Assembly (NCBI GenBank): GCA_012511645.1 | Contig: JAAZFP010000118.1 | Location: 1 to 6,953 of the forward strand | Reading direction: 5' to 3' | Source of the DNA: Microbacteriaceae bacterium | Lineage (GTDB): Bacteria; Actinomycetota; Actinomycetes; Actinomycetales; Microbacteriaceae | Length of the DNA: 6,953 nucleotides | In this document: in pieces, positions 1-5,443 of the stretch | Layout: each line of letters begins with the position of its first letter | How positions within the stretch are numbered: the first letter of the stretch is position 1 | Notes under the pieces: model-generated | Database searches by the model: none | The model's input: only the letters and a program-made list of their open reading frames with translations | Told to the model about the DNA's origin: nothing | Made by a program: the position numbers and the translations under genes

Positions 1-1
1 A

Positions 2-502
2 TATCTGGGTGACGGCGAGATCGTGTCAGGTGGCGCTCACGACGCATCTGATCGGTTCATTGAACCGACGGTGCTCGCGGGCGTGTCCCGTGATGCCGAC
101 GTCATGCAGTCCGAGATCTTTGGCCCGCTCCTGCCGCTGGTTGAGGTCGACGACCTTGATGACGCGCTGTCGTTTGTGAACGGACGGGATAAGCCCCTGG
201 CCGCGTATGTGTTCAGCGGCACCGCCGAGACCCGTCGCAGGTGGGAGCTGGAAACGAGCTCCGGTGGGTTGGTGTTTGACGCGCCGGTGCTGCACCTCTC
301 GGTGCCGGATCTGCCGTTTGGTGGGGTCGGTGCGAGCGGGCAGGGCTCCTACCACGGTGAACGCTCGTTCTTGACGTTCAGCCATGAGAAGGCAGTGCTC
401 TCGAAACCACTGCAGCCTGCGACGCTCGCCGCAACCATCATGCCGCCGTTCACCGCGGCGAAAGAGACACTGATTCGCAAAGTGCTGTTCAAACTGCTTT
501 AA
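2..502 (+). CDS. Aldehyde dehydrogenase family protein, C-terminal part (5' truncated by window)
   Basis: This is the last 166 codons of an NAD(P)-dependent aldehyde dehydrogenase, which oxidises aldehydes to carboxylates in the cytoplasm. The reading frame is open from base 2, and an internal GTG at 23 is not the real start. Family features seen are IEPTVL, SEIFGPLLPLVEV, a Ser-Gly-Gly segment followed by a His in VLHLSVPDLPFGGVGASG, then SYHGERSFLTFSHEKAV and a basic-hydrophobic tail. The FGPLLPL and FSHEKAV stretches resemble the ALDH3 (fatty or aromatic aldehyde) branch more than the ALDH1 branch. The catalytic Cys and Glu lie upstream of the window, so activity and substrate cannot be judged. 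The stop TAA (500-502) shares two bases with the stop of the opposing ycaQ-like gene. Family assignment is firm, substrate unknown. Confidence 0.93.
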   Translation, partial: YLGDGEIVSGGAHDASDRFIEPTVLAGVSRDADVMQSEIFGPLLPLVEVDDLDDALSFVNGRDKPLAAYVFSGTAETRRRWELETSSGGLVFDAPVLHLSVPDLPFGGVGASGQGSYHGERSFLTFSHEKAVLSKPLQPATLAATIMPPFTAAKETLIRKVLFKLL

Positions 503-1689
503 GCGGCAAACCGCTCGGGGAGCGGCAGGTTTCCGACCGGCGCAGCACGCACCTCATCGAGCCCCTGCCATACCGCGGCCTCGCGCAGCAGCGCTACCGC
601 AGCTTCTGCGGTGTGCGGGGGAGCGGCCGCCTCCTGCCACGCAGCCTGCACGAGCAGCGCTTGCGCCCGTCGATCAGCCTTCAGATCAAGACGGCCGACG
701 AGGCGACCCTGTATCAGCAGTGGCAGGCAGTAGTAGCCATACTGACGCTTCTCTTTCGGCGTGTAAATCTCGATGCGGTAGTGAAAGTCGAAGAGCCGCT
801 CAGCGCGCGGTCGAAACCACACCACCGGGTCGAACGGGGTGAGCAGTGCATTGGGCGCAAGTCGCGAAGGAACCTGGGCGTCACGATGGAGCCACGCTGC
901 CACCGGTGTGCCTCGGGAGTTCGTCCACCCCTCGACCTGCACGGGTATGAGCACCCCCTCATCTTCACCGTCGCGAATGGCGGCGGCGGCCTCACGGGCA
1001 CTCATCCGGTGGTAGTCCGCGAGGTCAGCGAGCGTTGCCACTCCCAGTGAGGCAGACGCGCGCTCGATGAGTGCACGCTGAGCCTCGGCACGGGGCATTC
1101 GCACGCCGGCCACCTCCGGGATCGCATGCTCGGCGAGTGCGTATCGGCGTTCGAACTGCTCGCGGCCGACCGACACGACCTCTCCGGTGGCGAACAGCAG
1201 TTCCACTGCGCGTTTCGTGTCGCTCCAGTCCCACCAGGGGCCGCGCCGCTCGCGCTGCTGCGTTTCGAGTTCGCGCACCCGTCGTGGCGCGCCATCGGCG
1301 AGCATCTCGCGCACCTGTCGGAGCTCGTCGGCAAGCCCCTCCGCCCGCTCCGCGTATCGAGCTTCGAAATCAGCCATTCGCCAGGCAAAGAGTGGGCGAT
1401 CCTCGAGCCGAATGAATGCGGCCTCGTGTGCCCAGTACTCGGTGAATGCGCCGCTCGTCCAAAGCGCTCCGTCGAGCTGCGCGGTCTCATACGCGCCGTG
1501 ACGCGAAAATACGGGCAGATAGTGTGACCGGGCGAAGACATTCACCGAATCAATTTGCAGCACATGCAGGCGGTCAAGCGCTGCATCAAACGGTGCGCGT
1601 GTGAATCGTCTCGCGCGATTTGAAAAGCCCTGAGCTGCAAGCGCCACCCGTCGGGCTTGCGCAATGCTCAGCGAGTCGGGTGAAGCCAT
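499..1689 (-). CDS. ycaQ: YcaQ/AlkX-family DNA glycosylase (winged-helix, HTH_42/DUF1006)
   Basis: The product is 396 aa, similar in length to E. coli YcaQ (AlkX), a glycosylase that unhooks interstrand crosslinks and removes bulky alkylated bases. Visible homology includes AAQGFSNRARR near the N-terminus and LQIDSVNVFARSHYLPVFSR at about 44-63, where Q45-I46-D47 matches the catalytic Q-x-D motif of the AlkX branch (the AlkZ branch has Q-x-Q). EYWAHEAAF, GPWWDWSDTKRAVELLF, LTPFDPVVW, LFDFHYRIEIYTPKEKRQYGYYCLPLL and VGRLDLKADR follow in the family order. The ATG at 1689 is chosen because homology starts within about 10 residues of it and a TACGAT -10 box lies 6 nt upstream with no ribosome-binding site, which suggests a leaderless mRNA. 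It is transcribed alone, divergent from the AI-2E family gene and convergent with the aldehyde dehydrogenase. Enzymatic role is inferred from family; the sequence match is strong. Confidence 0.93.
   Translation of the reverse strand: MASPDSLSIAQARRVALAAQGFSNRARRFTRAPFDAALDRLHVLQIDSVNVFARSHYLPVFSRHGAYETAQLDGALWTSGAFTEYWAHEAAFIRLEDRPLFAWRMADFEARYAERAEGLADELRQVREMLADGAPRRVRELETQQRERRGPWWDWSDTKRAVELLFATGEVVSVGREQFERRYALAEHAIPEVAGVRMPRAEAQRALIERASASLGVATLADLADYHRMSAREAAAAIRDGEDEGVLIPVQVEGWTNSRGTPVAAWLHRDAQVPSRLAPNALLTPFDPVVWFRPRAERLFDFHYRIEIYTPKEKRQYGYYCLPLLIQGRLVGRLDLKADRRAQALLVQAAWQEAAAPPHTAEAAVALLREAAVWQGLDEVRAAPVGNLPLPERFAA
511..525. terminator. Possible bidirectional stem-loop at the convergent gene ends
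   Basis: CCGCTC (511-516) pairs with GAGCGG (520-525) around a 3-nt loop. A competing 5-bp hairpin, AGCGG (502-506) with CCGCT (511-515), shares one arm. On the plus strand the stem lies 8 nt after the aldehyde dehydrogenase stop and is followed by CAGGTTT. On the minus strand it lies inside the last codons of the ycaQ-like gene and is followed by TTTGCC. The stem is short and the U-tracts are poor, so termination function is only a possibility. Confidence 0.3.
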
Positions 1690-1695
1690 GCAACG

Positions 1696-1701
1696 ATCGT
1701 A
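1696..1701 (-). promoter_or_regulatory. -10 element of the ycaQ-like gene (leaderless promoter)
   Basis: Read on the minus strand, TACGAT matches the actinobacterial TAnnnT -10 consensus and is followed by CGTTGC and then the ATG at 1689. A start site about 7 nt downstream would fall on the A of the ATG, the usual leaderless geometry. No Shine-Dalgarno is present at useful spacing; a G-run sits 12 or more nt from the ATG. No good -35 hexamer is visible, which is common in these bacteria. Confidence 0.55.
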
Positions 1702-1714
1702 GCCCCCAGTTGAC

Positions 1715-1720
1715 TAAGAT
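1715..1720 (+). promoter_or_regulatory. -10 element of the AI-2E family gene / ilvA operon (leaderless promoter)
   Basis: TAAGAT fits the TAnnnT -10 consensus and is followed by GAACGC and the GTG start at 1727. The predicted transcription start therefore coincides with the first base of the start codon. There is no Shine-Dalgarno in the 37-bp spacer on this strand. No convincing -35 hexamer is visible at 16-18 bp. The spacing is identical to that of the divergent ycaQ promoter. Confidence 0.55.
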
Positions 1721-1726
1721 GAACGC

Positions 1727-2956
1727 GTGGACGAGGCAACGCGCGGCGGCGATAACGCACAGCAGACCTCTGGCACGCCTGAGGCTGAATCGGTCACCAA
1801 TGCCGCAGTTGCGCTTCCACTCGGCATGCGCATCGCGGCCGCCTGGTCGTGGCGGTTGATTGTCATCGGCATTGCCGCCGCGCTGCTGGTGTGGCTCGTG
1901 GTGCAGGTGCGCATCATTGTGATCCCCGTGATCGTTGCACTGCTGCTTTCTGCGCTGCTGTACCCGATTGTGCACGCGTTCGAGCGTCGCAGCTGGCCGC
2001 GGTGGCTTGGGGTACTCACCGCGCTGGTGACCTTTGTGGTTGCGGTAGCGGGTCTCATCTGGCTCATCGTGAGCCAGCTCAGGTCGGGTTTTGGTGACGT
2101 GGCCAGGCGCACGGAGCAGGCGTGGCGCGATTTCTTGACCTGGATCGAATCGGCGCCGTTTGGGCTCAGTGCCGAGCAGGTCGATGCATTCATGAACCAG
2201 GTCGTGAAGACGATTGACGACCATCAGGGGCAGATCTGGAGCGGTGCCCTCGCCGTCACCACCACCTTCGGGCAGGTTGTTGCGGGAGCGTTGCTCACCA
2301 TGTTCTCGCTGATCTTCTTTCTGATCGATGGCAAGCGCATCTGGTTCTGGCTGCTCGGTTTCTTCCCGCAGCGCGCACACGCTCCGGCTTACGCCTCCGG
2401 TATGAACGGCTGGAATTCCGTTGGGCAATATGTGCGTGTGCAGGTGCTCGTCGCCTTCATCGATGCGGTTGGTATCGGCTTGGGTGCGGTGATTCTCGGG
2501 GTTCCGTTGCCCATTCCCATCGCCATTTTGGTGTTCATGGGTTCGTTCATCCCCTTCTTGGGTGCAATCTCTACCGGAGCCCTCGCGGTGTTTATCGCGT
2601 TGGTCTACAACGGCCCGATTAACGCGCTCATCATGCTTGGCGTGGTGATTCTCGTGAACCAAATCGAAGGTCACGTGCTGCAGCCGCTGGTGATGGGCAC
2701 CGCGGTGAAGGTGCACCCACTGGGCGTGGTGCTTGCGGTCTCGACGGGCGCGCTGATCGCCGGTATCCCCGGTGCCCTGTTTGCCGTGCCGCTCACCGCG
2801 GCCGCGAGTTCTATTGTGAACACCCTCGTCGAGCGGCGATGGGACCCGAACCGAGACCCGGTGGCCGAATATCACCACGCGGACAGAACACACCGAGAAG
2901 CGAAACGCAGAGCAAAAAGCATCCTGCGACGGACTCCACCGAAGGGCAACGAATGA
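1727..2956 (+). CDS. AI-2E family (UPF0118) integral membrane transporter
   Basis: The product is 409 aa. After a polar N-terminus (1-35) come hydrophobic spans at roughly 42-62, 62-82 and 93-116, then a soluble amphipathic stretch at about 120-175 (the long loop typical of this family). Further spans lie at about 180-201, 204-213, 235-260, 262-293, 298-312 and 330-367, followed by a basic, charged tail (370-409). Family hallmarks are GSFIPFLGAISTGALAVFIAL, NQIEGHVLQPLVMG and HPLGVVLAV. The family is named after E. coli TqsA, linked to autoinducer-2 export, but most members have other or unknown substrates; some are reported as ion antiporters. The name does not imply quorum sensing here. The GTG at 1727 is supported by the leaderless -10 box. 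Its TGA overlaps the ATG of the threonine ammonia-lyase, so translation of the two is probably coupled. Confidence 0.92.
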   Translation: MDEATRGGDNAQQTSGTPEAESVTNAAVALPLGMRIAAAWSWRLIVIGIAAALLVWLVVQVRIIVIPVIVALLLSALLYPIVHAFERRSWPRWLGVLTALVTFVVAVAGLIWLIVSQLRSGFGDVARRTEQAWRDFLTWIESAPFGLSAEQVDAFMNQVVKTIDDHQGQIWSGALAVTTTFGQVVAGALLTMFSLIFFLIDGKRIWFWLLGFFPQRAHAPAYASGMNGWNSVGQYVRVQVLVAFIDAVGIGLGAVILGVPLPIPIAILVFMGSFIPFLGAISTGALAVFIALVYNGPINALIMLGVVILVNQIEGHVLQPLVMGTAVKVHPLGVVLAVSTGALIAGIPGALFAVPLTAAASSIVNTLVERRWDPNRDPVAEYHHADRTHREAKRRAKSILRRTPPKGNE

Positions 2957-4215
2957 CTGAGCACACTGGCACTGACACCCCGGTTGATGCTCTGACCCTC
3001 GCGGATTTTGAGGCGGCTCGTGAAACGGTGCACCGTGTGACGCGGCGTACACCCCTCGAAACGTCGAGATATCTCGCCGAGGTGATCGGTGCACCGGCGG
3101 TGTACCTGAAGTGTGAAAACCTGCAGCGCACGGGCGCGTACAAACTTCGGGGCGCCTACAACCGACTCCTGCAAATGAGCGACGAAGAGCGAGCCCGAGG
3201 GGTCGTTGCGGCCTCAGCCGGCAATCACGCTCAGGGGGTGGCGTTCGCCGCTCGCGAGCTCGGCATCACAGCAACGATCTTCATGCCGCTTGGGGTTGCG
3301 CTGCCAAAACTGCAGGCCACACGCAACTACGGCGCGGACGTTCGCCTGGTGGGCGATTCGTTTGAAGAGACGCAGGCCGCTGCTCGGCAGTTCGTAGCCG
3401 AAGCCGGCGCGGTGTTCATCGCACCATTTGACAACCTTGCGATCATCGAAGGGCAGGGAACTGTCGCGCTCGAGATGCTCGATGCCGCTCCCGAGATTGA
3501 GACGCTGGTCGTCGCCATTGGCGGCGGTGGGCTGATCTCGGGCGTTGCTGCAGCGGCAAAGCTGCGCGCTGAGGCCGAGGGGCGCGAGATTCGCATCATT
3601 GGAGTGCAGGCCGAGAACACGGCGGCGTTTCAGCCATCACTCGACGCCGGTGAGCCGGTCACGATTGATACCCGACCGACGATTGCCGACGGCATCGCCG
3701 TCGCTCGCCCCGGTGAGCTGACCTTCCAGTTCGTGCAACGCTACGTAGACGAGATTGTGACCGTCAGCGACGATGAAATCGCCGCAGCGATCGTCATGCT
3801 GCTCGAGCGCACGAAGCTGGTCGTCGAGCCCGCTGGTGCCGCTGGTGTGGCCGCGATCCTCTCGAAGAAATTTGTGCCATCGGGCCCCACTGCGACGATT
3901 CTTTCGGGCGGCAACATTGACCCGCTGTTGCTCCAGCGCGTCATCGGCCACGGTCTCGCTGCGTCGTCGCGCTACTTGAAGCTGCGCATCTCGCTGCCGG
4001 ACAAGCCGGGGCAGCTGGTGCGCACCGCGTCGATCGTGGCGCAGCAAAATGCGAACGTTGTCGAGGTGCTGCACACGCGTCATGCGACCGAACTGCCCAT
4101 CAGTGATGTCGAGCTTGAGTTGCACATTGAAACCCGTGGCATCGAACACGGTGAAGAGGTAGTGCAGGCGCTGCGAGACGCGGGGTATGTGGTGCGCATC
4201 GGTGAGCGCTACTGA
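2953..4215 (+). CDS. ilvA: Threonine ammonia-lyase (threonine dehydratase), single-ACT form
   Basis: This PLP enzyme deaminates L-threonine to 2-oxobutanoate, the committed step toward isoleucine. The 420-aa product has the fold-type II catalytic domain: LKCENLQRTGAYKLRGA with the PLP lysine at K64, SAGNHAQG (88-95) contacting the cofactor, and the phosphate-binding GGGGLISG (190-197). A single C-terminal ACT domain spans about 342-418 (LKLRISLPDKPGQL onward), unlike E. coli IlvA with its two ACT-like modules. This suggests the medium-length form; whether it responds to isoleucine or valine cannot be read from sequence. The frame is open back to 2839, but the ATG at 2953 is chosen. It makes an ATGA overlap with the upstream gene, has GAAGGG 6 nt before it, and the 38 extra upstream residues are low-complexity and encoded inside the transporter gene. 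No leader peptide or T-box precedes it. Confidence 0.94.
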   Translation: MTEHTGTDTPVDALTLADFEAARETVHRVTRRTPLETSRYLAEVIGAPAVYLKCENLQRTGAYKLRGAYNRLLQMSDEERARGVVAASAGNHAQGVAFAARELGITATIFMPLGVALPKLQATRNYGADVRLVGDSFEETQAAARQFVAEAGAVFIAPFDNLAIIEGQGTVALEMLDAAPEIETLVVAIGGGGLISGVAAAAKLRAEAEGREIRIIGVQAENTAAFQPSLDAGEPVTIDTRPTIADGIAVARPGELTFQFVQRYVDEIVTVSDDEIAAAIVMLLERTKLVVEPAGAAGVAAILSKKFVPSGPTATILSGGNIDPLLLQRVIGHGLAASSRYLKLRISLPDKPGQLVRTASIVAQQNANVVEVLHTRHATELPISDVELELHIETRGIEHGEEVVQALRDAGYVVRIGERY

Positions 4216-4232
4216 CGAGAGTCGCTCACCGA
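4199..4232. terminator. 10-bp perfect stem-loop spanning the ilvA stop codon
   Basis: TCGGTGAGCG (4199-4208) pairs perfectly with CGCTCACCGA (4223-4232) around a 14-nt loop that contains the TGA stop (4213-4215). It lies between the convergent ilvA and greA ends. No U-tract follows on either strand, so it would be a U-less (I-shaped) terminator, a type proposed for actinobacteria, or an RNA-stability element. A second, mutually exclusive pairing, ACGAGAG (4215-4221) with CTCTCGT (4249-4255), involves the loop bases. Pairing is seen directly; function is inferred. Confidence 0.45.
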
Positions 4233-4264
4233 CTGAGGCTGCGGGCAGCTCTCGTGGCTGACCG

Positions 4265-4747
4265 TTAGCCCTCGTAGGTTTCGACGGCGAGCACCTTCAC
4301 ATCGATGGTGTTGCCGTTGGGCGCGATGTAGCTCGCTGACTCGCCGGTGTGCAGGCCGAGGATCGCGGCGCCCAGCGGGCGCTCGGGGCTGTAGACGTCA
4401 AGGTCGGAGCCGTCGGCCATTTCGCGGCTGCCGAGCAGAAAACGCTCTTCATCGCCCCAGATCTCTGCCGTCACGACGGTGCCGATGACGACCACGCCAT
4501 GTGCTTCGGGGGCCTCGCCGACCTCTGAGTGCTTGAGCAGCTCTTCAATGTCGCGAATGCGGGCTTCCATCTTGCCCTGCTCGTCTTTTGCGGCGTGGTA
4601 GCCACCGTTCTCTTTGAGGTCGCCCTCTTCGCGAGCGGCTTCGATTCGAGCGGTGATCTCTCGACGGCCGGGGCCTGAGAGCTCGTCAAGCTCGGCCTTC
4701 AACCGGTCGTAAGCTGCCTGGGTGAGCCAGGTTTTCTGCTCTGCCAT
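4265..4747 (-). CDS. greA: Transcription elongation factor GreA
   Basis: GreA inserts its coiled coil into the RNA polymerase secondary channel and stimulates cleavage of the 3' end of backtracked transcripts. The 160-aa product has an N-terminal antiparallel coiled coil (about 7-75) and a C-terminal FKBP-like domain (about 85-160). At the coil tip, GDLKENGGYHAAKDEQG carries D43 and E46, equivalent to the catalytic acidic pair D41/E44 of E. coli GreA, so it should be cleavage-competent. GGYH in place of AEYH is typical of actinobacterial GreA. The ATG at 4747 has a strong AGGAGGT ribosome-binding site (4754-4760) six nt upstream. The gene is convergent with ilvA and lies downstream of the co-oriented DUF4307 gene, but a hairpin and its own likely promoter sit between them, so it is probably expressed separately. 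Confidence 0.97.
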   Translation of the reverse strand: MAEQKTWLTQAAYDRLKAELDELSGPGRREITARIEAAREEGDLKENGGYHAAKDEQGKMEARIRDIEELLKHSEVGEAPEAHGVVVIGTVVTAEIWGDEERFLLGSREMADGSDLDVYSPERPLGAAILGLHTGESASYIAPNGNTIDVKVLAVETYEG

Positions 4748-4753
4748 CTCGAA

Positions 4754-4760
4754 ACCTCCT
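4754..4760 (-). promoter_or_regulatory. Strong ribosome-binding site of greA
   Basis: Read on the minus strand this is AGGAGGT, close to perfect complementarity with the 3' end of 16S rRNA and 6 nt from the ATG. It fixes the greA start. It lies only about 10 nt downstream of the leader hairpin (4770-4794), so the structure does not hide it. Confidence 0.85.
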
Positions 4761-4769
4761 GAGAAATCG

Positions 4770-4794
4770 CAAGCCCCGGGTGTGCCGGGGCTTG
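4770..4794 (-). terminator. GC-rich stem-loop in the greA leader / DUF4307 terminator
   Basis: CAAGCCCCGG (4770-4779) pairs perfectly with CCGGGGCTTG (4785-4794) around a 5-nt loop. Read on the minus strand it is followed by CGATTTCTC, a weak U-tract. It could terminate transcripts arriving from the DUF4307 gene, which ends 64 nt upstream. If the TACACT box at 4801-4806 drives greA, the stem-loop starts almost exactly at the mRNA 5' end. There it could act as a stability cap or an attenuator. The pairing is clear; which role applies is inference. Confidence 0.6.
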
Positions 4795-4800
4795 GGCAAG

Positions 4801-4806
4801 AGTGTA
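4801..4806 (-). promoter_or_regulatory. Putative greA -10 element
   Basis: On the minus strand TACACT matches TAnnnT. The predicted start, 7-8 nt downstream, is at about 4793-4794, the first bases of the leader hairpin, giving a 5' UTR of about 46 nt. No clear -35 hexamer is seen at 16-18 bp spacing. Confidence 0.4.
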
Positions 4807-4858
4807 GCAGTCGAAGCCGCAGCCTGAGCGCGGTGCCAGATGTCAGTCAGGCGGAATG

Positions 4859-5311
4859 CTAGCCCTCGGGCTGCTCGATCCAACACTCGCGCAGTGTCGC
4901 AGTGGTGGCCGGAGCGGTCGTGACGAGCGCGGTCGTAAACCGGCGCACGCGACTGTCGCCAGGTTCGAGATCGATCACCTTCCACCCGACCGTTGCATAC
5001 GATTCGCTGAGAGCTTCGGCGATGCAGCGAGTGGTTTCATCGGCGGGCGCGGTGACCTGCGCTTCGATGGTGACGGTTCGTTCGTCGACCACTGAGTATG
5101 AGAGATCCTTGTATTCAAGATCGCTGCCCTGGTACCAGCCGCCAAAGAGCAACACGACGAGTCCGAGTGCTGCGGCTGCACCCGCAACGATCCAGCCGAC
5201 CCGCGAGTCGACGCGGCGCGCGCGTCCGCGGCCGTAGCGGTCATCGAGCGTCGATTCCGACGCTGCGACTGATGACGCGGCTTCGGTGTGTTCGGCTTCG
5301 CCCACGGCCAC
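4859..5311 (-). CDS. DUF4307 domain-containing single-span membrane protein
   Basis: The product is up to 150 aa. It has a polar N-terminus containing LDDRYGR and a basic patch (about 22-37), one transmembrane segment (about 38-58, GWIVAGAAAALGLVVLLFGG), and an extracytoplasmic domain of about 90 residues predicted to be beta-rich. This matches the actinobacterial DUF4307 family, whose function is unknown to me. Two cysteines, C96 in TTRCIAEA and C143 in LRECWIEQ, both lie outside the membrane and could form a disulfide. The frame's first start is GTG at 5311. A GTG two codons later (5305) has AAAAGG six nt upstream and is the better-supported start, giving 148 aa. It lies between greA and the divergent mca, a placement I recall from mycobacteria (Rv1081c). 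No reaction is assigned. Confidence 0.88.
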   Translation of the reverse strand: MAVGEAEHTEAASSVAASESTLDDRYGRGRARRVDSRVGWIVAGAAAALGLVVLLFGGWYQGSDLEYKDLSYSVVDERTVTIEAQVTAPADETTRCIAEALSESYATVGWKVIDLEPGDSRVRRFTTALVTTAPATTATLRECWIEQPEG

Positions 5312-5382
5312 CCTTTTCGCTCAGACCTCGATCAACCCAGCGGGTTCTCCACACGCTCAGTCGATCATCGGCTCGTGCTGAC

Positions 5383-5388
5383 TAGACT
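5383..5388 (+). promoter_or_regulatory. Putative -10 element of the mca operon
   Basis: TAGACT fits TAnnnT in the 132-bp intergenic region between the DUF4307 gene and mca. A start at about 5395 would leave a 5' UTR of roughly 49 nt. No good -35 is present at the expected distance. A weaker minus-strand TAnnnT (TACGCT, 5403-5408) could serve the divergent DUF4307 gene, in which case the two promoters would overlap. A short AACCC/GGGTT inverted repeat (5334-5346) is the only other structure seen here. Confidence 0.4.
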
Positions 5389-5431
5389 GAACTGCGGTTG
5401 CTAGCGTACCGGCTCTGTCCGGGAGTCACTT

Positions 5432-5437
5432 GAGAGG
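5432..5437 (+). promoter_or_regulatory. Ribosome-binding site of mca
   Basis: GAGAGG lies 6 nt before the ATG at 5444 and decides the mca start, which also places the HAHPDDE motif at the expected N-terminal position. Confidence 0.7.
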
Positions 5438-5443
5438 TCATCG

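Noticed and set aside
613..1527. Several plus-strand open frames (613-1050, 1071-1415, 1126-1527) inside the ycaQ-like gene
   Set aside because: They lie opposite strongly conserved YcaQ motifs and have no recognisable domains; they are shadow frames.
2839..2952. N-terminal extension of the threonine ammonia-lyase frame by 38 codons
   Set aside because: The extra residues are low-complexity and encoded within the upstream gene. The ATG at 2953 has the ATGA overlap and a plausible ribosome-binding site, and leaves a normal family length.
2700..2952. Isoleucine attenuator, T-box or leader peptide before ilvA
   Set aside because: The upstream sequence is coding for the transporter. No run of Ile or Thr codons in a short frame, and no T-box-like structure, was seen.
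1727..2956. Quorum-sensing (autoinducer-2) exporter interpretation
   Set aside because: The family name derives from one E. coli member. No luxS or lsr-type gene is visible in the window, so no signalling role is supported.
1586..3094. Open frame of 502 codons on the minus strand, antisense to the AI-2E family gene
   Set aside because: It is rich in His, Arg, Asp and Gln, shows no domain, and fully overlaps a clear membrane-protein gene. It is the usual by-product of high-GC third-position bias.
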